From the NCBI GenBank assembly GCA_030655715.1, contig JAUSPR010000159.1, forward strand, positions 1-7,020: a stretch of 7,020 bases of DNA, written 5' to 3'. The stretch's first letter is position 1. Every line of letters starts with the position of its first letter. The translations under genes and the position numbers were made by a program. Under the pieces are notes generated by a model, which did not search any database, had not been told where the DNA came from, and saw only the letters and a program-made list of their open reading frames with translations. Of this stretch, positions 1-6,271 are shown piece by piece. The stretch comes from Thermoplasmata archaeon. GTDB lineage: Archaea; Thermoplasmatota; Thermoplasmata; SG8-5.

Positions 1-2748
1 TGAGAGTTCGAGCCAATCGCCAGTATCGGATTTGAGGTACAGATCGATGTTCAATATGTTGTCATCGGGCAAATAAAAGGATGAAGGGTCAGAACCTGTT
101 TTCGGCCCATAGGCTGTGACATTGGCAACGCTTTCGGCTTCGAAGGTCCAGGGCGTAAGGCCAGTGGGCGGAACATAAAATTCGGGAAATGACCTCTCCA
201 GCGGATATTTGAATGCTGAAGGCCTGCTTTCCCTGAAGACCTCGTATCGCACTACATCCGGCGATGTTGATGCGGTCCAGGTGAGGGTGAGGTCCTTGGC
301 CGGATCCTGCGGTGTGATGTTCGCATACATTATCCGCCAGTTTACACCGTTGAAACCGGAGTACCAGACCTTGGTTTCGTTTTCAGTTACCAAGACACTG
401 CACATGTCTGCGCCTGTGAAATCATAATTGCCACTTATGCCGACATCTATCGCAAGGCCTTTATCCGACCATTTCAGGCCGTCTGGCGATGTCGCATGCA
501 TGATTCTGTATCGGCTGCCGTCGTAACGGCCATAATACATATGATACAGCCCATCAAAATACGTCACTTCCGGGCTCCATACAAGGCCGTCGCCATGCAT
601 GATGCCCGGGCCAAGTGGGGTAATATCTTCCGGATGCTTTGTCCATGTTATGCCGTCCGTGGAATTTGCATAGAGTATCCGGTGCTTCAATCCGTCAAAT
701 CCGCTGTACCATATCTTGTATTCGTTCGTCTTGATAACGCATGGGAAATATGCATAGGTTTCATCCATAGTGCCCGCGGCACCGACATCAACCGCGATTC
801 CGTGCTTAATCCAGTTTATTCCATCTGAAGAGTTGGCATGCATTATACGGACGTTCACTCCATTCCAGCCGGAATACCACATCTTGTATTCGCCATCGAA
901 TATGACAGTGGGGTAGGAGGCATAGTTGCTGTCCAGTTCTCCTACAATGCCATGATAAAGCACTATGCCATGCTTTGTCCAGGATATTCCGTCGGGGGAG
1001 GTTGCATAACACACATGAAAGTTGGAGCTGTTTTGTCCCGCGTACCACATCTTGTATATTCCTTCATGGAATAATACAGATGGGGCTCTTGCCTGCCTGG
1101 AGTCAAATGTCGTCCCGATGTTCATCACGAGTCCGCGTTTAATGAGCTCGATCCTCGATGAGGCTATGGAAAAATTCGTTGGGGGCTGGGGTGGAATCGC
1201 ATCAACGGTGAATTCCCATGTATGATTGAAACCGTTGCCATGAATGTCCTCCGCAAAAATGCTGACATTCACCAAAACTCCGTCAGCATAGGGAGTTGGC
1301 GGGGTGTAGGAAACATTGTATCCAAGAGGGATCCCCGTCAGGGCGGGCAAGATATCCGTGCCGTTGACCCGCATTTGAAGACTGGTGAGATTTATTGGAC
1401 TCGGGTCTCTTATCTCGATGGAAATGCAAGGAGACGATTGCTCATAACAGCCATTTGGAGGGAAGCCTGGGCCGTGCGACGGAGATGCCCTGTCGACAGA
1501 ATCGAGCTGGGCCAGCTCGGCCAGGGTGGCTGTGGCAGCCTGTGTGATGTTGGCACAGTAGGTTAGATTCAGATGGTCCAGGGTGTCGGTGATTTTATGG
1601 TAATTTGGGTTGCTGGTATATTTTTTCTCTATCAACATCAGGGCCGGATATATTGGAGCGAACGATGCGTGATCACTGCTCCCCAATTGATAATCAACCG
1701 GAGATATGTCAATAATATGCGCATATTTCTGAATTACCATCTTCGTGTAATTGATAAGAAAGCCGGATGCGGAATAGTTATACCAGGCCGTGAGGTTTTC
1801 ATATTCGGCCAACGGCCCCCAACCGGTTGATAGGTCAATGAAGCCTGTTGAGCGGTTCAGCGTGTAGTCGCCTGGCGAGCCTTCGGTCATTTTGCGGTAT
1901 GTGCCTGGCAAGCCCTGTTCCTGTATGCAGAGCGTGCAGTCTATGATGTTCGTGTGATTGAGCCAGAACTGCACCGTGGTATCGCCGGCCGGTGCTGGCC
2001 CGTACACATATTCTTTTTTTACCGCCAGTTTGTCGCCGTAATCCCTGACCAGATAGACCTCATTCGTGCCAGGATTCGGATTGTAGGCTATCATATCCAG
2101 GTTAATGACACCGCAAATTTTCTCACCGAGAGAATAGACCTGGTTGACATAATTGGAACTTCCCTTGAGACCGAGCTCTTCACCGCCGAAGGCTATAAAC
2201 CTGATGGTGCAGTTGAAGTCATAGTCAGACAGTATCTCCGTTGCCGCCATGACGCCGGCCACGCCGCTGCCGTTGTCGTCCGCGCCCGGAGCATGGGTCC
2301 ATGTGAGTGGCGATGTCGAGTCATAGTGAGCGCAAATAATGTATATGTCTTCAGGCGAAGATGTGCCTGTAATCTGGCCCACAATGTTGCGCATCTTGTA
2401 TCCCCCGTATGTGAAGTCACTATAAGACGCCTCGAGCCCGTTTTGGAGAAAGTGTGAGTGAATATATTCAGCAGCCTGGAAACATTTATCGCCACGATAG
2501 GCATACCGTGTCTTATAATCCTGAAGTTTTTGGATATATTTTTCGACAAGTTTCTCATCAATCTTGAGCAGCATGGATTCTATCTGGGCAGTTGTGTCAA
2601 GCGTCTGCAGCTTTGAGGGTTCGGAAATCGGACTTTCAAATGTGGTTATGCCAGACGAAAAGCGTGGCAATGCAATGAGCATCATCAAAATGATAATTAC
2701 AACACTCACGGTTTTCGTAACAAACGATGCGCGCCCACATTTCAACAT
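1..2748 (-). CDS. Secreted M28-family zinc peptidase with Ig-like and five-unit propeller domains (3' end off window)
   Basis: An uninterrupted minus-strand frame of 916 codons runs from ATG at 2748 off the left edge. An in-frame stop three codons upstream (plus-strand tca at 2755-2757) makes this the first possible ATG. Residues 14-27 form the hydrophobic core of a signal peptide. Residues about 50-415 are an M28 (aminopeptidase-type) domain with every expected di-zinc residue: His141 and Asp143 in AHYDS, bridging Asp157 in GADDNGSG, catalytic Glu190 and ligand Glu191 in GGEELG, Asp218 in NLDM and His360 in SSDHASF. An Ig-like domain (about 437-516) and a PPQPP linker follow. Residues 533-810 hold five propeller-like units, and from 817 an FnIII-like stretch begins (LTLTWTASTSPDVVRYEV). 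About twenty N-x-S/T sequons fit an extracellular, glycosylated protein. By family knowledge it should remove N-terminal residues from peptides outside the cell; the exact substrate is unknown. The C-terminal anchor, if any, is not visible. Confidence 0.93.
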   Translation of the reverse strand, partial: MLKCGRASFVTKTVSVVIIILMMLIALPRFSSGITTFESPISEPSKLQTLDTTAQIESMLLKIDEKLVEKYIQKLQDYKTRYAYRGDKCFQAAEYIHSHFLQNGLEASYSDFTYGGYKMRNIVGQITGTSSPEDIYIICAHYDSTSPLTWTHAPGADDNGSGVAGVMAATEILSDYDFNCTIRFIAFGGEELGLKGSSNYVNQVYSLGEKICGVINLDMIAYNPNPGTNEVYLVRDYGDKLAVKKEYVYGPAPAGDTTVQFWLNHTNIIDCTLCIQEQGLPGTYRKMTEGSPGDYTLNRSTGFIDLSTGWGPLAEYENLTAWYNYSASGFLINYTKMVIQKYAHIIDISPVDYQLGSSDHASFAPIYPALMLIEKKYTSNPNYHKITDTLDHLNLTYCANITQAATATLAELAQLDSVDRASPSHGPGFPPNGCYEQSSPCISIEIRDPSPINLTSLQMRVNGTDILPALTGIPLGYNVSYTPPTPYADGVLVNVSIFAEDIHGNGFNHTWEFTVDAIPPQPPTNFSIASSRIELIKRGLVMNIGTTFDSRQARAPSVLFHEGIYKMWYAGQNSSNFHVCYATSPDGISWTKHGIVLYHGIVGELDSNYASYPTVIFDGEYKMWYSGWNGVNVRIMHANSSDGINWIKHGIAVDVGAAGTMDETYAYFPCVIKTNEYKIWYSGFDGLKHRILYANSTDGITWTKHPEDITPLGPGIMHGDGLVWSPEVTYFDGLYHMYYGRYDGSRYRIMHATSPDGLKWSDKGLAIDVGISGNYDFTGADMCSVLVTENETKVWYSGFNGVNWRIMYANITPQDPAKDLTLTWTASTSPDVVRYEVFRESRPSAFKYPLERSFPEFYVPPTGLTPWTFEAESVANVTAYGPKTGSDPSSFYLPDDNILNIDLYLKSDTGDWLELS
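319..1152 (-). repeat. Five tandem propeller-like units inside the M28 gene
   Basis: These are protein-level repeats. The core Y-K-[MI]-W-Y-[AS]-G recurs at residues 565 (YKMWYAG), 621 (YKMWYSG), 677 (YKIWYSG), 735 (YHMYYGR) and 792 (TKVWYSG), a spacing of 56, 56, 58 and 57 residues. In units 1-4 it is followed by R-I-[ML]-[HY]-A-N/T-S-x-D-G-x-x-W-x-K-H-G or a close variant. This resembles the blades of five-bladed propellers of the GH43/GH32-like superfamily, where S-x-D-G-x-x-W motifs are common. The fifth unit lacks the DG-x-x-W strand, while a lone matching strand (IELIKRG, 533-539) precedes the first unit, as expected for ring closure. Glycan binding is plausible. Glycosidase activity is not shown by anything I can see. 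Confidence 0.8.
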
Positions 2749-2779
2749 AATATATCAAATATTAACAAGTAATGATAAC

Positions 2780-2787
2780 TACTTAAA
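2780..2787 (-). promoter_or_regulatory. Possible TATA box for the M28 peptidase gene
   Basis: Read on the minus strand this is TTTAAGTA, centred about 36 bp upstream of the ATG at 2748. That would place transcription start only about 10 nt before the ATG. The sequence just before the start (TTGATATATT) has no Shine-Dalgarno motif, which fits a very short leader. The surrounding 2749-2868 region is AT-rich throughout, so this match is weak and a neighbouring AT stretch could be the real element. Confidence 0.35.
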
Positions 2788-2825
2788 TGTTCGTAGTAAT
2801 TTGTACATCATTATCCAGAAAAGGA

Positions 2826-2833
2826 TATTTATA
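2826..2833 (+). promoter_or_regulatory. Likely TATA box for the signal peptidase gene
   Basis: TATTTATA preceded by the purine-rich CAGAAAAGGA, which could act as a TFB recognition element, lies 43 bp upstream of the ATG at 2869. The expected transcription start is near 2856, giving a leader of about 12 nt. The only ribosome-binding hint is AGGT at 2860-2863. The same CCAGAAA...ATATTTATA arrangement recurs before the next gene. Confidence 0.6.
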
Positions 2834-2868
2834 GGAATGTCGGTTCACATCCTCTGGAAAGGTAGAGA

Positions 2869-3867
2869 ATGGACAAAAAGAAGCTCAAATCAACTTTGTT
2901 CGACATAGGCAAGGACATACTCATAGCATTCGTTTTTGTATGTATCATAATGCTGGCACTCTTCGCATACTGCGGTATATGGCCGCCAATGGTGGTTGTG
3001 GAATCTGGCAGCATGCAGCGCCATAATGACACTAGTGTTATTGGGGTCATTGACACCGGCGACATGGTGTTCGTGAAGAAAGTAAATGGTGTCGATGACG
3101 TAGTTACATATGTCGATGGGGAGGCCACTGGCTATTCAAAGTATGGAAATTACGGAGATGTGATAATATACAGACCAAATGGCATGACCGAAGAGATTGA
3201 TGGCTCAGCTGTTATCCCGATCATTCATAGACCAGTTGTATGGATTGATATCAATACCTCGAAGGTTTCTCCCATGGCCAATGGCATAGATTTTGATAAT
3301 TACACATTCGACATCCCATCACTCGGGCTATACGGTACAACCGAGAATATTCTATTGAGCGATTATGGTTTCTGGAACCAGGAGGTTCTGATCAACCTGG
3401 GTATGAGTAATGGCCTTTTGAAATACTACCTGAATGCGAACAAAGTTCCGCATGGCGGTTACATAACAATGGGCGACCATAATGTGCCGTCCTACGATCA
3501 GCCATATTACGGGCGCTACGAACCGGTGTTGCCGGAATGGATAGTGGGCAAGGCAATCGGAGAAATACCATGGTTCGGGCTTGTGAAGCTGAAAGTGACA
3601 GGTGCCAACCTGCAAGGCGTACCAAGCAATAGTTGGAGCGGATTATTTATTACCATAGCCATTATCCTGATTCTACCATTCACTCTAGATTTCATACTTC
3701 CAAAAATCAAGCAACTGAGAAAGAAAAGAGAAGGTTCAGAAGAGGTGAAGGACGCTGCAACCGATGAGAAAGATGGCCCGCAATCACCGGAAGAAACAGG
3801 AACCGGCCCCCCCAGTCTGCCCGATAATGAAGAGACAGTACCCGAACCTCCGCAAGATGTGCTTTAA
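2869..3867 (+). CDS. Archaeal/ER-type signal peptidase I (S26B) with enlarged catalytic domain
   Basis: This 332-residue membrane protease is expected to remove signal peptides from Sec-exported proteins at the outer face of the membrane. Membrane segment 1 (about 13-37) is followed directly by the box B motif VVESGSM with nucleophile Ser48. IIHRPV contains His120, matching the archaeal/Sec11 histidine that replaces the bacterial lysine. GGYITMGDHN (Asp203) and the following Asp210 match the conserved GDNN...D region. A second membrane segment lies at about 257-279, followed by KQLRKKR and a roughly 45-residue acidic, proline-rich tail that should be cytoplasmic. The gap between His120 and Asp203 is 83 residues, far longer than the roughly 20 of a compact archaeal enzyme such as that of Methanococcus voltae, so there is an insertion of about 60 residues. 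A TAG two codons upstream fixes the start at the first ATG. It is divergent from the M28 gene and 51 bp ahead of the next gene. Confidence 0.93.
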   Translation: MDKKKLKSTLFDIGKDILIAFVFVCIIMLALFAYCGIWPPMVVVESGSMQRHNDTSVIGVIDTGDMVFVKKVNGVDDVVTYVDGEATGYSKYGNYGDVIIYRPNGMTEEIDGSAVIPIIHRPVVWIDINTSKVSPMANGIDFDNYTFDIPSLGLYGTTENILLSDYGFWNQEVLINLGMSNGLLKYYLNANKVPHGGYITMGDHNVPSYDQPYYGRYEPVLPEWIVGKAIGEIPWFGLVKLKVTGANLQGVPSNSWSGLFITIAIILILPFTLDFILPKIKQLRKKREGSEEVKDAATDEKDGPQSPEETGTGPPSLPDNEETVPEPPQDVL

Positions 3868-3876
3868 GGCCAGAAA

Positions 3877-3886
3877 TATTTATAAT
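3877..3886 (+). promoter_or_regulatory. Likely TATA box for the GATase1-like secreted protein gene
   Basis: TATTTATAAT lies in the 51-bp gap after the signal peptidase gene, centred about 38 bp before the ATG at 3919, so transcription would start about 10-14 nt before the ATG. It is preceded by CCAGAAA, as in the signal peptidase promoter. The region just before the ATG (CACAGGTT) has no good Shine-Dalgarno motif. This suggests the three downstream genes have their own transcript, though read-through from the signal peptidase gene remains possible. Confidence 0.6.
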
Positions 3887-3918
3887 AGAGTGACCAATCC
3901 GAATACGGAACACAGGTT

Positions 3919-5232
3919 ATGACCCGAAACAATAGAAAACATTACAGATTCGTAACGATTTTGCCAATTGTTCTAGGCATATTCTTGGCAACTGTTATTC
4001 TTCTTCAGGGCATGGCTTCGGCCCAAACAAGCAGACCAATTTCAGTAAGAGAACGTTATGAGACCATGCCATTCAGCATAGGCGACCTTGTCATACCGAT
4101 GGACGATAAGCAAAATGACACAATCAAAAGCTTCGGGCTGGTGCATGCTCTGCTCAGAAACGAAACTATATGTTACAGACTAATCGGGCCGCCTGACGCG
4201 ACAATAAAAACAGATAAATTTCCTTTCGGTGCCAATTATTCCGGGGGGCCATTTCTATTGAGCGGATACGATCCGGAAGTTGTTAATGATGTGTTGGCTC
4301 GGTTTCCCAGCGTGACTGTTCACAATGTCACTTCACTGTTCATCTCGACCAGGGTTTACAAGATAGAGCTTCCGACAAATGTATTCGTAATTACAAGGGA
4401 ACAGAGCACAATCTACCAAAATAGCTTTTCAATTGGCCTACTTGATGAAATGAATATCCCAAGCAAGAATGACACTATCTGGGATGTAGAGTGGCAATTT
4501 TCTAATGACCCGGTATCAAATCCAATAATGGATAATGATTTGATAATAATCGAGGATCTTGGCGCAATTGAACTTAATCAAGAGTTCAGAAAAGGCATAG
4601 AAATTGCTGTATTGGCTGGAAAAAATTTTGTATTCATCGGAAAGGCCATGCGCGATTTACCTGCCATATTTCCAATGTGTTTGAGCACAAAAACGCTTAA
4701 TGAAAATGTAAATTTCATAGCTGAGTTCCGCCATACAGGGGAATCACCATCCCAGTACTCGGGACCCATGAGTATGAATGTGACTACAAGTGCGGTGGTC
4801 GCCATCACACCAGGATATGAAGACCTGCAGCCCATGCTGTGGGCAGAAGCATATGGCGCACAGGTTTTGTTTGCCTCCTACTTCAGGTACGGAAAGGGTA
4901 TGGTAGAGGTTTTCTCCTTCGATCCGGAGAGACAGACCGAAGCGATGTACAATCTGTCTTGCATATTCTTCGGCAACCGTTTCGTCCAGGCGCCGCCCGC
5001 CCCGCTACAGCCGCCGCCGCCTTTGGGTACGAATGGCATACCCCTGCCTACAGGCACGGTTCCACCACCACCACCGCCGCCACCACCGCCACCGCCGAGC
5101 GTTCCGATGGCAACCACGATTCCGGCGCAGTACCTGTTTGCTGGCTTTGCCGGAGTGGCACTGGGCGACAGACTGAAATCCAAGGTCAAGCCAAAAATTG
5201 GCATTAGGCATAAGATCAAGGTGCGAGCATGA
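3919..5232 (+). CDS. Secreted protein with GATase1-like domain and C-terminal polyproline tether
   Basis: I do not recognise a named family for this 437-residue protein. A signal peptide (hydrophobic 13-30, ending ASA-Q, probable cleavage after Ala35) indicates export. The segment GDLVIPMDDKQNDTIKSFGL (55-74), then a nucleotide-fold-like series including DLIIIEDLGA (207-216), AGKNFVFIGKA (233-243) and a late YGKGMVEVFSFD (324-335), resembles non-catalytic GATase1-like/DUF4350-type domains. The usual nucleophile-elbow position has no cysteine (FIGKAM), so a structural or binding role is more likely than amidotransferase activity. There are seven N-x-S/T sequons. Residues 358-400 are proline-rich, with a run of 12 prolines. 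A short hydrophobic stretch (about 400-416) and a strongly basic C-terminus (KSKVKPK...RHKIKVRA) may form a membrane anchor with a cytoplasmic end. The first in-frame ATG after the upstream TAG (3886) is used. The next gene begins 10 nt after its stop. Confidence 0.85.
   Translation: MTRNNRKHYRFVTILPIVLGIFLATVILLQGMASAQTSRPISVRERYETMPFSIGDLVIPMDDKQNDTIKSFGLVHALLRNETICYRLIGPPDATIKTDKFPFGANYSGGPFLLSGYDPEVVNDVLARFPSVTVHNVTSLFISTRVYKIELPTNVFVITREQSTIYQNSFSIGLLDEMNIPSKNDTIWDVEWQFSNDPVSNPIMDNDLIIIEDLGAIELNQEFRKGIEIAVLAGKNFVFIGKAMRDLPAIFPMCLSTKTLNENVNFIAEFRHTGESPSQYSGPMSMNVTTSAVVAITPGYEDLQPMLWAEAYGAQVLFASYFRYGKGMVEVFSFDPERQTEAMYNLSCIFFGNRFVQAPPAPLQPPPPLGTNGIPLPTGTVPPPPPPPPPPPPSVPMATTIPAQYLFAGFAGVALGDRLKSKVKPKIGIRHKIKVRA
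5062..5097 (+). repeat. Twelve consecutive proline codons
   Basis: Thirty-six bases of mixed CCA and CCG codons encode Pro382-Pro393, next to a second run of four prolines (365-368). The codons are mixed rather than a pure trinucleotide repeat, which suggests the run is kept by selection and not only by replication slippage. Such a run would form a stiff polyproline II rod between the outer domain and the C-terminal hydrophobic segment. Ribosomes normally need aIF5A to translate it. Confidence 0.9.
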
Positions 5233-5236
5233 GGTG
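5231..5236 (+). promoter_or_regulatory. Ribosome binding site deciding the start of the Ig-like membrane protein
   Basis: GAGGTG overlaps the stop codon of the preceding gene and sits exactly 6 nt before the ATG at 5243. It supports that start over the upstream in-frame ATG at 5198, which would overlap the previous gene by 35 nt and put a charged, unhydrophobic stretch before the signal peptide. Confidence 0.8.
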
Positions 5237-5242
5237 CATTAC

Positions 5243-6271
5243 ATGAAAACAATCTGGACAGCGATTTCTGCAACTATAATAATAGCCATGATACTGGCGA
5301 TGGGCTCTAATATCGGTGCACCCAACACTGCTTTGGAAACATCCCTGGAAAACGGCACCAGGACTGGCGAAATTGGCTGGCAATATGAGACTTTTTCACA
5401 GAATTTGGGGGTAAGTGTGACACCGCAAGAGATAACGACCCTTGACCAGATAATTGTTACAGTGTCTTCCAAATTGCCCCAGGTATTCATCAAGCAAGCC
5501 ACAATGTATGGCGTGGTGTATCCAAACGACGGCATTCAATTTCCGTTCTCATTCCCCTTCCTGAAGTTAGACGATATTACATTTCAATGTGTAATCGAGC
5601 CTTTTCCACTTAATGGCTATGACATTGAATTCTATCTGGTTGTTTATGATTATTTTTTCACACCCATGGACTCACGAAACTCTGAGGTCTTTTCATACTC
5701 AGTCGTGGGAAGCGGATGGAGGCATGACACATTTGATGAAAACGTCATTCTCACATACTGGCCCATGCGGGCAAATGCCTCGGAAGAAGTGAGCATCATC
5801 CTGATATCCAAAGAGAACGTCACCATATCTGGCGCAAATCTCTACGTGACCTACGTAACACCCGAGGGCGATGCCAGGGAAGGGGGTTGGAACTTCTCCA
5901 AGACAAATGTCAACTCAACTGAGTTGAAGAGATCCATACCAGGATATCCTGCAGGCACCAATATCACGTTCTGGGTGACTGCATGGGACCAGTACAATTC
6001 CGTGGTTACGTCCAGGATGTATAATTACAGCGTGATGGGTATTTCCGAATATACTGATTTCCCTTTCGAATACACAGATGCTGGCGGTGACAGGAGCCAG
6101 TGGATTCCCGATGATGCGATAATTTTACCAATGGCAGGGATGTGCGCTCTGGCAATTCCTTTGTTCATCTATCTCTATGCGGTTAATCTGAAAAGACGCA
6201 AGAGAGCGATGGAACTGGTTTCATCGAAAAAAGCAGCAGCAGAACCCGAGGAGGTGAAGCCCGATGAATAG
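5243..6271 (+). CDS. Type I membrane protein with two Ig-like repeats
   Basis: This 342-residue protein has no family that I can name. An N-terminal signal peptide (hydrophobic core about 6-20) precedes two beta-rich domains of roughly 100 residues (about 55-156 and 160-266). They look like tandem Ig-like copies: P-L-N-G-Y-D-I-E-F at 122-130 parallels P-A-G-T-N-I-T-F at 236-243, and the copies end in YSVVG (152-156) and YSVMG (262-266). One membrane span (292-314) follows, with KRRKR (317-321) as a positive-inside stop signal and a short cytoplasmic tail ending in acidic residues. Seven N-x-S/T sequons all lie on the predicted outer part. The start is set by GAGGTG at 5231-5236. Its last 8 nt overlap the next gene, so translation of the two is probably coupled. 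Adhesion, or acting as a subunit of a membrane complex with the neighbouring products, is inference. Confidence 0.88.
   Translation: MKTIWTAISATIIIAMILAMGSNIGAPNTALETSLENGTRTGEIGWQYETFSQNLGVSVTPQEITTLDQIIVTVSSKLPQVFIKQATMYGVVYPNDGIQFPFSFPFLKLDDITFQCVIEPFPLNGYDIEFYLVVYDYFFTPMDSRNSEVFSYSVVGSGWRHDTFDENVILTYWPMRANASEEVSIILISKENVTISGANLYVTYVTPEGDAREGGWNFSKTNVNSTELKRSIPGYPAGTNITFWVTAWDQYNSVVTSRMYNYSVMGISEYTDFPFEYTDAGGDRSQWIPDDAIILPMAGMCALAIPLFIYLYAVNLKRRKRAMELVSSKKAAAEPEEVKPDE
6250..6257 (+). promoter_or_regulatory. Strong ribosome binding site for the polytopic membrane protein
   Basis: GGAGGTGA is a full match to the complement of the 16S rRNA 3' end. It lies 6 nt before the ATG at 6264, inside the end of the preceding gene, with the same spacing as the site at 5231-5236. 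Confidence 0.88.

Noticed and set aside
319..1152. Periodic pattern of about 170 bp that could suggest a DNA repeat array
   Set aside because: The period comes from protein repeats of 56-58 residues. The DNA copies are diverged and have no constant repeat/spacer structure, so this is neither CRISPR nor satellite DNA.
319..1152. Calling the propeller region an active GH43-type glycosidase
   Set aside because: The recurring motifs are structural blade motifs. I could not identify the separate catalytic Asp/Asp/Glu set with any confidence.
2766..2785. AAGTA...TACTT short inverted repeat in the divergent intergenic region as an operator
   Set aside because: Five-base arms in very AT-rich DNA are expected by chance.
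209..2908. A series of short plus-strand open frames (for example 496-828, 1222-1566, 1954-2457, 2564-2908)
   Set aside because: They lie opposite the continuous minus-strand M28 gene, which has clear catalytic motifs and domain repeats. Their translations have no coherent composition or motifs.
3919..5232. Calling the GATase1-like protein an amidotransferase or peptidase
   Set aside because: No cysteine or serine nucleophile appears at the expected elbow (FIGKAM), so only fold-level similarity is supported.
5198..5242. Start of the Ig-repeat protein at the upstream ATG 5198
   Set aside because: It would overlap the previous gene and lacks a ribosome binding site. GAGGTG sits 6 nt before ATG 5243, where a normal signal peptide begins.
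4878..5273. Minus-strand glycine-rich open frame of 131 codons
   Set aside because: The glycine run is the antisense of the proline codons in the GATase1-like gene. There is no start context or independent evidence.
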